Shown here piece by piece: positions 1 through 6,494 of a DNA stretch of 8,809 nucleotides. The DNA comes from an uncultured Desulfuromonadales bacterium (GTDB lineage: Bacteria; Desulfobacterota; Desulfuromonadia; Desulfuromonadales; Geopsychrobacteraceae): contig CALZLE010000108.1 in assembly GCA_945788205.1 (NCBI GenBank), forward strand, positions 1 through 8,809, written 5' to 3'. The translations under genes were made by a program, and so were the position numbers. Below the pieces are notes generated by a model. That model was not told where the DNA came from. It did not search any database and was given only the letters and a program-made list of their open reading frames with translations. Within the stretch, counting starts at the first letter, position 1, and each line of letters opens with the position of its first letter.

Positions 1-30
1 AAAAAATGCCGCCCCCGAAACAGGGGCGGC
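1..30 (-). terminator. Rho-independent terminator of the flagellar operon
   Basis: Read on the minus strand, an 8-bp perfect GC-only stem (GCCGCCCC at 23-30 pairing with GGGGCGGC at 8-15) encloses a 7-nt loop and is followed after one base by six T residues (positions 1-6). This is a classic intrinsic terminator. It lies 34 bp after the flgE stop, so it probably ends the long fli/flg transcript. The other side of the stem has no T-run, so it should work in one direction only. Confidence 0.93.
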
Positions 31-31
31 A

Positions 32-55
32 GACCTTAAGGTCATGATTTTGACC
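32..55. repeat. Overlapping GACC/GGTC dyads between flgE and terminator
   Basis: A perfect 12-bp palindrome, GACCTTAAGGTC, lies at 32-43. Its right half can instead pair with TGACC at 51-55 (GGTCA at 40-44, 6-nt loop), so two mutually exclusive small hairpins are possible. They sit in the short space between the flgE stop codon and the terminator stem. No function is known. They could affect 3'-end stability or be chance. Confidence 0.45.
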
Positions 56-64
56 AATCAAATA

Positions 65-1369
65 TTAGCGTTTGAGATTGATAACCTCGGCCAACATTTC
101 ATCGGTGGTCGTAATCGTCTTTGAGTTGGCTGAAAAACCACGCTGAGTGGTAATCATTTTTACGAATTCCTGAGCCAAGTCGACATTCGACAACTCAAGA
201 GCGTTGGTAAAAATGCTTCCAACACCAGAGCCAACGGTTCCAACTGTTGGCGGGCCGGAGGCACCACTTTCTTCCCAGACATTGTTCCCAGCCTTGGTCA
301 GAGCGCCAGGATTGGTAAACTTGGCTAAAGCGATCCGCATGAGTTTCCGCGGAGTCCCGTTAGAGAAATTACCAACGACATTACCCTCTGCATCGATGTT
401 CAACTTAACCAGAGTACCGGTCCCGTAACCATCCTGCTCCTGAGAGACAACTACCGAGGGGCTGGCATACTGGGTTGTCTGCATGTCCATGGTGATTTGT
501 TGCGTCTGTACAGACCCATTAACCCAGTCGAGGGCTCCGGCAATGGTGCTAAAAGTACCAGCGGCAGCCAAGGGAATACCGTTACCGGAGGCCGTCAGAT
601 CCAAATTTCCGCTGGCGTCAAAGCCCAAAACACCTTCACCGACCAGCTCCAGAGTTCCTGCTGTTCCACCTGTGACCTCACCGCCATCGACAACGGTATT
701 ATACTCCCATGACTGGTTGGCTGTTTTGGTGAAATAAGTCGTCATCAGGTGGGTACTGCCAAGGCTGTCAAAAACCCGGATCGAGGTCGCATAGTGTGAA
801 CTGCCGGCCGGATCGGTAATATCGAAACCAGTAGGAATAGCTATCGAATCGGAGTCGATATTGGTCGTCAGGGTCAGGTTGGCGGTCGGACCAGCGGCGG
901 TAAAGGACTGGGTATTGGCAAAGATCGGCGTCAGGTCACCATAGGTGTCGCCGTTGGCATCAAGCTGCAGCCCCATCACATTGAACCCTTCCGGGTTAAC
1001 CAGGTAGCCATTTTCGTCAAACCGGAAGGCTCCGGCACGCGTATAGCTGTTGACCGAATTGCCGCCAGCAGGATCGCTGACGATAAACATCCCGGACCCT
1101 TCAACGGCAAGGTCGGTATTGGTTTCGGTATTTTCGAAGGTGCCCTGACTGAAGATATTGTCGACGACCGACAGACCGACACCACGGCCAACCTGAGAGG
1201 TGCCACCGGAGCCGGAAATCTGACTCGAGAGCAGATCACCGAAAACGGTACGGCTGGTTTTAAAACCGATAGTATTTGCGTTGGCAATATTGTTACCGAT
1301 AACGCTCATGGCATTACCGTTGGCATTGAGACCAGATACACCACTAAATAGAGAACTGGATACGCCCAT
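65..1369 (-). CDS. flgE: Flagellar hook protein FlgE
   Basis: This is the hook subunit (434 aa), exported by the flagellar type III system and polymerised under the FlgD cap into the flexible hook. The N-terminus (residues 4-36) is a flagellar rod/hook domain with the typical SGLNA..AMSVIGNNIANANTIGFK pattern. Residues about 75-150 hold the D1 strand pattern (GSGMFIVSD, YTRAGAFRFDENGYLV). The middle (about 165-300) is the variable FlgE D2-type domain. The C-terminus (about 390-434) is the conserved rod/hook helix (LSNVDLAQEFVKMITTQRGF...EVINLKR). The ATG at 1369 is chosen because AGGAG at 1377-1381 lies 7 nt upstream and the family starts MGVSSSLFSG; the upstream in-frame TTG at 1399 lacks these supports. 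The protein contains no cysteine. It is the last gene before the terminator, with a 73-bp gap before it that carries two hairpins. Confidence 0.97.
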   Translation of the reverse strand: MGVSSSLFSGVSGLNANGNAMSVIGNNIANANTIGFKTSRTVFGDLLSSQISGSGGTSQVGRGVGLSVVDNIFSQGTFENTETNTDLAVEGSGMFIVSDPAGGNSVNSYTRAGAFRFDENGYLVNPEGFNVMGLQLDANGDTYGDLTPIFANTQSFTAAGPTANLTLTTNIDSDSIAIPTGFDITDPAGSSHYATSIRVFDSLGSTHLMTTYFTKTANQSWEYNTVVDGGEVTGGTAGTLELVGEGVLGFDASGNLDLTASGNGIPLAAAGTFSTIAGALDWVNGSVQTQQITMDMQTTQYASPSVVVSQEQDGYGTGTLVKLNIDAEGNVVGNFSNGTPRKLMRIALAKFTNPGALTKAGNNVWEESGASGPPTVGTVGSGVGSIFTNALELSNVDLAQEFVKMITTQRGFSANSKTITTTDEMLAEVINLKR

Positions 1370-1376
1370 CTTGTCA

Positions 1377-1381
1377 CTCCT
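1377..1381 (-). promoter_or_regulatory. Shine-Dalgarno site of flgE
   Basis: AGGAG on the minus strand (within AAAAGGAGT) stands 7 nt before the ATG at 1369. It settles the start over the in-frame TTG at 1399, for which it would be inside the coding region. Confidence 0.88.
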
Positions 1382-1387
1382 TTTGTG

Positions 1388-1413
1388 GAGCCGCGTCAAT
1401 CAGTCGGCGGCTC
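1388..1413 (-). repeat. Hairpin upstream of flgE (proximal)
   Basis: A perfect 7-bp GC-rich inverted repeat (GAGCCGC at 1388-1394, GCGGCTC at 1407-1413) with a 12-nt loop lies just upstream of the flgE SD. No T-tract follows it, so it is not an intrinsic terminator. It could protect a processed 5' end of flgE mRNA or tune flgE translation; that role is inferred only. Confidence 0.6.
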
Positions 1414-1415
1414 AC

Positions 1416-1440
1416 GAACCTCCTCAAAGAGGACCGGTTC
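1416..1440 (-). repeat. Hairpin between the TIGR02530 gene and flgE (distal)
   Basis: GAACC (1416-1420) pairs with GGTTC (1436-1440), and TCCTC (1421-1425) pairs with GAGGA (1429-1433), with a 3-nt loop and a 2-nt bulge at 1434-1435. It starts 2 bp from the neighbouring flgE-proximal hairpin, so the gap is almost fully structured. In the mRNA the GAGGAGG sequence lies in the 3' arm and would be hidden when the hairpin forms. No T-run follows. Confidence 0.6.
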
Positions 1441-1442
1441 GG

Positions 1443-1832
1443 TTAAGCGATTACTGCGCTGTCGATATTCGTGAAAACATTATTCTTAAGTTGTTCTCTG
1501 TCGACCACGGTAACCACAGTGTCATTCTTGACGCTCACAACCAGTGCAGCGTCATCAATCATCACCAGAGAGTCTTTGCCTCCCTTGGCCTCCACCTGAG
1601 AGACGGCCTGTTCAATCCGCTGCATCTGATTTGGACTGAACTCAATTCCCCGGCTATTCATTCTATCGACCGCATGCTTAGAGAACTTTACGCTCCCTTG
1701 ATCGATTTGTTTGTTCAGCAGTTGATCGAAACTGCCGACGCCGTTGCTCGGAGTTGCTTGCGGCTGACGACCAGCCGGGTTACTCCGGGTTGGTGTAATC
1801 GGTTGCGGGATAATGGTAATGCGATCGGTCAT
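1443..1832 (-). CDS. Small conserved flagellar operon protein (TIGR02530 type)
   Basis: This 129-aa soluble protein has no signal peptide or membrane segment. Residues 1-45 are Pro/Gln-rich and probably disordered (PQPITPTRSNPAGRQPQ). Residues about 48-126 carry the hallmark of the family long known only as 'flagellar operon protein' (TIGR02530): KFSKHAVDRMNSRGI, then QRIEQAVSQVEAKGGKDSLV, then DDAALVVSVKNDTVVTVVD and a terminal NVFTNIDSAV. Members are usually found between flgD and flgE, as here. The ATG overlaps the flgD stop (ATGA, 1829-1832), and GGGAG lies 7 nt upstream, so coupled translation is likely. The biochemical role is not established to my knowledge. Position suggests help with hook assembly, for example as a cytosolic partner of FlgD, FlgE or FliK. 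Confidence 0.9.
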   Translation of the reverse strand: MTDRITIIPQPITPTRSNPAGRQPQATPSNGVGSFDQLLNKQIDQGSVKFSKHAVDRMNSRGIEFSPNQMQRIEQAVSQVEAKGGKDSLVMIDDAALVVSVKNDTVVTVVDREQLKNNVFTNIDSAVIA

Positions 1833-2494
1833 AATGCCGCTCCCACCCGCTCGACTTTATCCATCATGAAGATCCCGGCACTGGTCTCAAGCTGAGAGCC
1901 ACCGCCAGTCATATCGACTGCTTCAACGCGGCCCTTGATCAAGCTCTCGCTGTTCAGGAGTTTTTCATCCTTATCAACGGCCCGCACGACCAGGGAATAG
2001 GCTCCTGATTCTGCTGGCATACCATAATCGGTCAGACCATCCCAGCTGACAAAATGCTGGCCATTCGTTGTTTCTGGTGGCGTAATGGTCGCCATCGTTG
2101 CGCCGGTTTGGTTGAGCACATAGAGTTTGACATCTTCAGCTGGTAGTTCGAGTCGATAACCCAATTCGACAGACTCGCCGTTAAACTGGAAATTTTCTGA
2201 CTGAGCGACGACTTCCTGACCCATCAGACTCAAGGCTGACATCCGCTGCATTTCACTGCTCATGGTATTGAGGCCATCCAAGCTGTCGGTGATATTGGTC
2301 AACTGCTCAAGTTGACTGAACTGTGCTAGCTGGGCAGTAAACTCTGTCGGATCGGATGGATTCATCGGATCCTGATTTTCCAGTTGGGCCACCAGCAACT
2401 TGAGGAAATCTTCTTTCCCCATGGATGTTTCCGCAGTTCCAGTACCGAACATTGAAGCGGTGTCACCAGTGTTAATTCCACTAATAGCTGACAT
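1829..2494 (-). CDS. flgD: Hook capping / scaffolding protein FlgD
   Basis: FlgD (221 aa) forms the cap at the tip of the growing hook and guides insertion of FlgE subunits; it is exported and later replaced by HAP1. Residues about 25-70 hold the conserved N-terminal hook-capping motif (FLKLLVAQLENQDPMNP then TEFTAQLAQFSQLEQL). Residues 85-105 carry LSLMGQEVVAQSE. From about 108 to 180 is the FlgD Ig-like domain (YRLELPAEDVKLYVLN, FVSWDGLTDYG, GAYSLVVRAVD), and the C-terminal strands (about 185-218) complete the Tudor-like part. Length is normal for the family. The ATG has AAAGGAG at 2501-2507, ending 6 nt upstream. There is a 26-bp gap to fliK upstream and a 4-bp overlap with the next small gene. 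Confidence 0.96.
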   Translation of the reverse strand: MSAISGINTGDTASMFGTGTAETSMGKEDFLKLLVAQLENQDPMNPSDPTEFTAQLAQFSQLEQLTNITDSLDGLNTMSSEMQRMSALSLMGQEVVAQSENFQFNGESVELGYRLELPAEDVKLYVLNQTGATMATITPPETTNGQHFVSWDGLTDYGMPAESGAYSLVVRAVDKDEKLLNSESLIKGRVEAVDMTGGGSQLETSAGIFMMDKVERVGAAL

Positions 2495-2520
2495 CTGTAT
2501 CTCCTTTCTTTAGATTTTTG

Positions 2521-4185
2521 TTACACGTGGAGGCTAATGCCTCCGCCACCGTTTTGCATTAAGTGGGCGAGGGGGATGATCTGCTCCTCGTCTTCCAAGG
2601 ACTGCTGCCAGCGCGGCTGGGATTGCGATCCCTGACGCTCTTGCTGTTGCTGAGCCATCTGTTCAAACTGCTGTTGACTCTGATCCTTGTTAACATCAAC
2701 CTGGAACTGATCGATTTTCAATCCTTGTTCGGCCAGGGCGTTGCGCAGTTGCGGAAGATTCCGCTCCAGCACTTCCTGAACCTGCATCGATTGAGCCTGT
2801 AGATTGGCACGGACACGATCACCTTCGACCATCAGTTCAATTTTCAAAGAACCAAGTTCCGCCGGTTGCATGCGCAGAACCATCCGTTTCGTGCCACCAT
2901 TAATACCGCTGGAAAAGCGGGCGACGACCTGGTCAAAAATCTGACTTTCAGCCACCTGCTGGCCACTCGGCAATTGCACCATCGGCGTTGTCGGCATCAC
3001 TTTGCCGCTCACACTCTGGACGTCATTCGCCATCGTCGGTTGTGCTTGGCCCTGGGTTTGTTGGGTCAGGTTTTCCAGACCTTGTTTCGGCTTGCTGCTG
3101 AGCAGCTCGGCGAAATCAACCTTTGCCTGTTCCGGCTTCAGTTCCGGCACAACCTGCGCAGTTTCACCTGCCTTGATTTGCTCAGGGTTCGACTTGACGT
3201 TTTCACCCTGCACCTGCTGGCGCAGACTTTGCTGTTGCTGCATCCGGTTTTCACTGCGCGGTTTGAGTAAACCGGCAAAACGCGGATCGATCTCCTCGGC
3301 TGTTTCTTCACCGAACAACAGCTCCTGCCCTTTGGCGTCGGTTTTAACTTCTGCAACAACCGCTTCTTTGGTGATCACCTCCGGAGCTTTTTGTGCAGCG
3401 ACAGAATCGATCGCTTTCTGCAGTACCTGCCGGGCTTGCGCCAGGTTTTCCACCAATGTTGGTGCTGTCGCCTGTGGATCATTGTTCGGCAACATTGCAG
3501 CAGCCAGTTCGGTGTTGGCTAACAAACTTTCTTCGCTCACCAGTTGCTCATCAATCTGGATTCCCAGTTGATTGGCCACTTGCGCCAACTGCTCCTCACC
3601 ACCTTCAGCGGTCAGAACTTGCAACTGCTCAACCAACGTCGTCAGGTCGACTCCTGCCAGGACCTGCTCGCCGTTCAGTTCACTCCCTTCGAGTTGTTGT
3701 ACCAGCTGGCTCAACAGCTCTTCCGTCGAACCAAACTCCTCGACGAGTTCTGGAGTTTCACCACCAGCGATAACCTTCATCAGATTCATGATGGTCTGCT
3801 GCAGTTGCGGCCTGACTTCAACGGCCACTTCTGCTGCTTCAGCATTTTTCTCAGCAACGAGCCGTTCAGCCTTTGGTTGCTCAGCAGGTTGTTGTTCCGC
3901 CTTGACTGTCTGCGATTTTTCCTGCGTTGCTTCCACCTTCTCCGCTGGTTGCTGCTTAGCTTCCGCTGGTTGCTGCTTGGCTTCAGTCGGTTGCTGCTTG
4001 GCTTCAGTCGGTTGCTGCTTGGCTTCAGTCGGTTGCTGCTTGGCTTCCGCCGGTTCTGACTTTTCAGGCTGGCGCTGTTCTTTCAAAACGTTGCCGAATT
4101 GCTTGCCTTTCGGTTCTACCGGTTTGGCCGGGGCGACTATTTCGGGAGTTTTGGCTCCCACGTCGATCATGGACAATGCTTGCAT
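2521..4185 (-). CDS. fliK: Flagellar hook-length control protein FliK
   Basis: FliK (554 aa) is an exported ruler that measures the hook and switches export specificity from hook to filament proteins through FlhB. The long N-terminal and middle part is Ala/Glu/Gln/Lys-rich and poorly conserved, as is usual for the ruler. It contains five tandem heptapeptides [T/A]EAKQQP at residues 46-80. The C-terminal specificity-switch domain (about 425-500) is the recognised part: LRMQPAELGSLKIELMVEGD, then VRANLQAQSMQVQEVLERNL and LPQLRNALAEQGLKIDQFQV. After it comes a Gln-rich tail. The ATG at 4185 is chosen because AAGGAGGTG (4192-4200) lies just upstream; an in-frame ATG at 4245 has no such site and would overlap the preceding gene. 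It lies 40 bp after the MotE-like gene and 26 bp before flgD. Confidence 0.94.
   Translation of the reverse strand: MQALSMIDVGAKTPEIVAPAKPVEPKGKQFGNVLKEQRQPEKSEPAEAKQQPTEAKQQPTEAKQQPTEAKQQPAEAKQQPAEKVEATQEKSQTVKAEQQPAEQPKAERLVAEKNAEAAEVAVEVRPQLQQTIMNLMKVIAGGETPELVEEFGSTEELLSQLVQQLEGSELNGEQVLAGVDLTTLVEQLQVLTAEGGEEQLAQVANQLGIQIDEQLVSEESLLANTELAAAMLPNNDPQATAPTLVENLAQARQVLQKAIDSVAAQKAPEVITKEAVVAEVKTDAKGQELLFGEETAEEIDPRFAGLLKPRSENRMQQQQSLRQQVQGENVKSNPEQIKAGETAQVVPELKPEQAKVDFAELLSSKPKQGLENLTQQTQGQAQPTMANDVQSVSGKVMPTTPMVQLPSGQQVAESQIFDQVVARFSSGINGGTKRMVLRMQPAELGSLKIELMVEGDRVRANLQAQSMQVQEVLERNLPQLRNALAEQGLKIDQFQVDVNKDQSQQQFEQMAQQQQERQGSQSQPRWQQSLEDEEQIIPLAHLMQNGGGGISLHV
3947..4051 (-). repeat. Five tandem 21-bp repeats inside fliK
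   Basis: Five head-to-tail 21-bp units start at 3947, 3968, 3989, 4010 and 4031. The middle three (3968-4030) are identical; the two outer units differ at a few bases. Being a multiple of three, the array stays in frame and encodes [T/A]EAKQQP repeats at FliK residues 46-80. Near-identity at DNA level points to recent duplication and possible copy-number change by strand slippage. Confidence 0.95.
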
Positions 4186-4191
4186 CTGTTT

Positions 4192-4200
4192 CACCTCCTT
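4192..4200 (-). promoter_or_regulatory. Strong Shine-Dalgarno site of fliK
   Basis: AAGGAGGTG on the minus strand is an almost complete anti-16S match, with its GGAGG core 8 nt before the ATG at 4185. It decides the start against the upstream in-frame ATG at 4245, and is the strongest ribosome site in the window. Confidence 0.9.
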
Positions 4201-4225
4201 CCGCTTGGATTTTGTTGCTTCGGGC

Positions 4226-4732
4226 TTAGTAACCCGATCTATCATTCACCGGAATATCGGTAAACGCCTTGCTCAATTCTGTTGCGGTTTCTGCATCGAG
4301 GCTGTCGAGGATTTTTCCGGCGGTCTTTTTCTTGATGCCACCCAAAATTTCGACTGCCAGCTGCCGGTCAATATCTTTGATCAAAATGGCGGCTTTTCCC
4401 GGATCCATCTTTTCGTAAATCTTGCTTAATTCACCGACCCGACGCCCTTCTTCAGCTTCTTTGCGATTTAACAGTTTGCTCAATTCTTCTCTGAGCTCCT
4501 GCATCGCCGCGAGTTTCTTATCGACCTCAGCCTCCAGGGTCTTTAGCTGCAATTCGCGACTATCGAGATCGGCCTCACGTTCGTCCAGTTTCTCGTATTC
4601 CTGCTCGATCGATACCAGAATCCGCCGCTCTTCCACTGAGGTGATCTGCTGATCGTCCACCAGGGTTTGTGCCAGCACCGGCACGCCAAACGACAAAAGG
4701 GCCATAACGGCCAGGATGACGCGACCTCTCAT
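4226..4732 (-). CDS. MotE-like coiled-coil flagellar protein
   Basis: This 168-aa protein begins with a likely secretion signal: R2-R4, a hydrophobic core from about 5 to 19 and a VLA|Q cleavage site after residue 21 (an uncleaved membrane anchor is also possible). Residues about 34-98 are a highly charged coiled coil. Residues about 100-156 resemble the MgtE N-terminal/MotE helical domain: LSKIYEKMDPGKAAILIKDI, then LAVEILGGIKKKTAGKIL and LDAETATELS. In rhizobia MotE is a periplasmic chaperone for the motor protein MotC; similar proteins occur beside fliJ in many flagellar operons, where the role is less clear. Its ATG overlaps the fliJ stop by 4 bp (ATGA). A periplasmic chaperone or stator-support role is inferred from family and position. 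The symbol is left empty because orthology to MotE is not proven. Confidence 0.87.
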   Translation of the reverse strand: MRGRVILAVMALLSFGVPVLAQTLVDDQQITSVEERRILVSIEQEYEKLDEREADLDSRELQLKTLEAEVDKKLAAMQELREELSKLLNRKEAEEGRRVGELSKIYEKMDPGKAAILIKDIDRQLAVEILGGIKKKTAGKILDSLDAETATELSKAFTDIPVNDRSGY

Positions 4733-5166
4733 GTCTGGTCTCCTTTGCTGCGCAGACTGATTTCATCGAGAATTTCTCGCTCTTTGCGATTCAATTCCTT
4801 GTGATATTCAGTCTCCTGCTTATCTTTCAGTTTTTCCATCACCTGCTTATCCCGCGCGACGCGCAACAGCTCTTCGCGCTCATCAATGATCTGCCGCTCC
4901 AAACGCGCCAGATCTGACTGTAGCTGTTCAATCAGGCGCCGACCGTGTTGAATCGGCACTTCAAACATTTCCATTTCTGCGATCGTCAAACCATCCTGCT
5001 GGCGCTCTTTCAATTCAGCATCGTGCTGTTGCAACAGCTCCTGCTGACGCAGCAATTCGGCTTCAAGGTCACTTTTACGCTGTAAACTGACCGTCAGAAC
5101 CTGTTGGGCCTGATCTTCCAAAGACTGCCGATAGTTCAGCACCGACTGGAGTTTAAATTTTTTCAT
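4729..5166 (-). CDS. fliJ: Flagellar export protein FliJ
   Basis: FliJ (145 aa) is the small central stalk of the flagellar export ATPase: it inserts into the FliI hexamer, resembles the gamma subunit of F1, contacts FlhA and helps recycle export chaperones. The sequence is almost wholly alpha-helical coiled coil, starting with the family's MKKFKLQSVLNYRQSLEDQA and continuing with heptad-like Leu/Gln/Glu-rich helices to the charged end (LNRKEREILDEISLR). Length is typical. Primary sequence conservation in this family is low, so the call rests on the N-terminal pattern, the helical composition and the position right after fliI. The start is 5 bp beyond the fliI stop, with GAGG 8 nt upstream inside the fliI end. 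It overlaps the MotE-like gene by 4 bp. Confidence 0.93.
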   Translation of the reverse strand: MKKFKLQSVLNYRQSLEDQAQQVLTVSLQRKSDLEAELLRQQELLQQHDAELKERQQDGLTIAEMEMFEVPIQHGRRLIEQLQSDLARLERQIIDEREELLRVARDKQVMEKLKDKQETEYHKELNRKEREILDEISLRSKGDQT

Positions 5167-5171
5167 TCAGG

Positions 5172-6494
5172 CTACCTCGGCTGCTGACGACGATCTTGAA
5201 CCAGTGCCGCCAACTGCTCGACTGTGGCATCAAGGTCGACCGACTCATCCATTTCCTGTCGCAAAAATTCGATAATCGCTTCAATCTGGGCAATGGCATA
5301 ATCGATCTTGCCATTGCTCCCTTCGACATATGCACCGATATTGATTAAATCTTCGGCCTCTTTGTAGGTCGCCATAATTTCGCGAATCCGGCCGTTTAGC
5401 TGCATATGTTCCGGGCTGACAATGTCGCGCATAACCCGACTGGCCGAGCCGAGAATATCGATGGAAGGATAATGATTGCGCGCCGCCAGATCGCGAGAAA
5501 GGACAATGTGCCCATCAAGAATGGAGCGGACCGCATCAGCGATCGGCTCATTCATATCATCCCCTTCGACCAGTACGGTATAAAGACCGGTGATGCTGCC
5601 TTTGCCTTTAAAGCTTCCGGCGCGTTCCAGAAGTTTCGGCAAGGTGGCAAAAACCGATGGAGTATAGCCTTTGGTGGTCGGTGGCTCGCCGATGGCTAAG
5701 CCGACTTCACGCATCGCCATGGCAAAGCGGGTCGCCGAATCCATCAGCAGCAGCACGTTTTTTCCTTGAGCACAAAAATATTCAGCGATCGTGGTCGCCA
5801 CAAAGGCACCGCGCATCCGCAGCAGCGGGGAAACATCTGAAGTTGCCGTCACCACCACCGAGCGCGCCAGGCCTTCTGGCCCCAGATCACGCTCGATAAA
5901 TTCACGGACCTCTCGACCCCGCTCACCGATCAGGGCGATGACGTTGACGTCGGCGCGGGTATGCTTGGCCATCATGCCAAGCAGCACACTTTTACCGACT
6001 CCAGAACCGGCCATGATTCCCATCCGTTGACCGGTGCCACAGGTGAGCAGACCGTTAATTGCCCGCACCCCTAAGTCGAGGGGTCGAACAATCGGGTTAC
6101 GCGCCATTGGACTTGCAGGCAGGGCATAGAGGGGATATTCAACTTCGCAGGGAGCCAGAGGTTGTTCATCAAGGGGCTGACCGAGGGCATCGATGACCCG
6201 CCCGAGGAGGTGATCACCGACCGGCAGGGTCGCGCTGTCACGAACCACTTGAATCAAGCTGCCCGGCCCTAAACCACGCAGTTCACCAAGCGGCATCAAC
6301 AGCGCTTTTGACTCTCTAAAACCGACCACTTCGGCCGGAACCGGTTCGCCTCCACCAAGGGGGATCAACTGACAGAGTGTGCCAACCGTTGCCGCAGGAC
6401 AAAAGCCTTCGACCACCAAGCCGACAATCTGCGTGACCTTGCCACTGACTCTGAGCGGGTTCACCGCTTTGATGTGCGCGACCAGATCCTGCAT
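5172..6494 (-). CDS. fliI: Flagellum-specific ATP synthase / export ATPase FliI
   Basis: FliI (440 aa) is the hexameric ATPase at the base of the export apparatus; it uses ATP to prepare substrates for the proton-driven gate. Residues about 15-85 form the N-terminal beta-barrel. The catalytic domain shows Walker A AGSGVGKS at 162-169, the GERGREV motif at 190-196 with the likely catalytic Glu191, Walker B VLLLMDS at 247-253, and the ATPase signature PSVFATLPKLLERAG at 279-293. The C-terminal helical part (about 370-440) ends in a charged tail. No key residue is missing and the length is normal. The catalytic domain resembles F1 beta, but linkage to fliH and fliJ makes it flagellar rather than F-type or virulence T3SS. 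The ATG shares one base with the fliH stop (TGATG at 6492-6496), which suggests coupled, balanced synthesis with its regulator. Confidence 0.98.
   Translation of the reverse strand: MQDLVAHIKAVNPLRVSGKVTQIVGLVVEGFCPAATVGTLCQLIPLGGGEPVPAEVVGFRESKALLMPLGELRGLGPGSLIQVVRDSATLPVGDHLLGRVIDALGQPLDEQPLAPCEVEYPLYALPASPMARNPIVRPLDLGVRAINGLLTCGTGQRMGIMAGSGVGKSVLLGMMAKHTRADVNVIALIGERGREVREFIERDLGPEGLARSVVVTATSDVSPLLRMRGAFVATTIAEYFCAQGKNVLLLMDSATRFAMAMREVGLAIGEPPTTKGYTPSVFATLPKLLERAGSFKGKGSITGLYTVLVEGDDMNEPIADAVRSILDGHIVLSRDLAARNHYPSIDILGSASRVMRDIVSPEHMQLNGRIREIMATYKEAEDLINIGAYVEGSNGKIDYAIAQIEAIIEFLRQEMDESVDLDATVEQLAALVQDRRQQPR

Noticed and set aside
960..980. Sigma-54-like promoter on the plus strand (TTGGCATCAAGCTGCA)
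   Set aside because: The GG to GC spacing is one base short, it points antisense inside flgE, and no plus-strand gene follows.
1281..1895. Plus-strand open frame opposite flgE start and the TIGR02530-type gene (204 codons)
   Set aside because: It crosses the gap and two conserved genes in antisense, has no domain and no clear SD site; it is a mirror frame.
4186..4245. Extended FliK start at ATG 4245
   Set aside because: It would overlap the end of the MotE-like gene and lacks a ribosome site, while ATG 4185 has a near-perfect AAGGAGGTG just upstream.
3572..4429. Long plus-strand open frame opposite fliK and the MotE-like gene (285 codons)
   Set aside because: It is Ser/Cys-rich low-complexity, repeats the antisense of the FliK heptads, has no recognisable domain or good ribosome site, and lies wholly opposite well supported genes.
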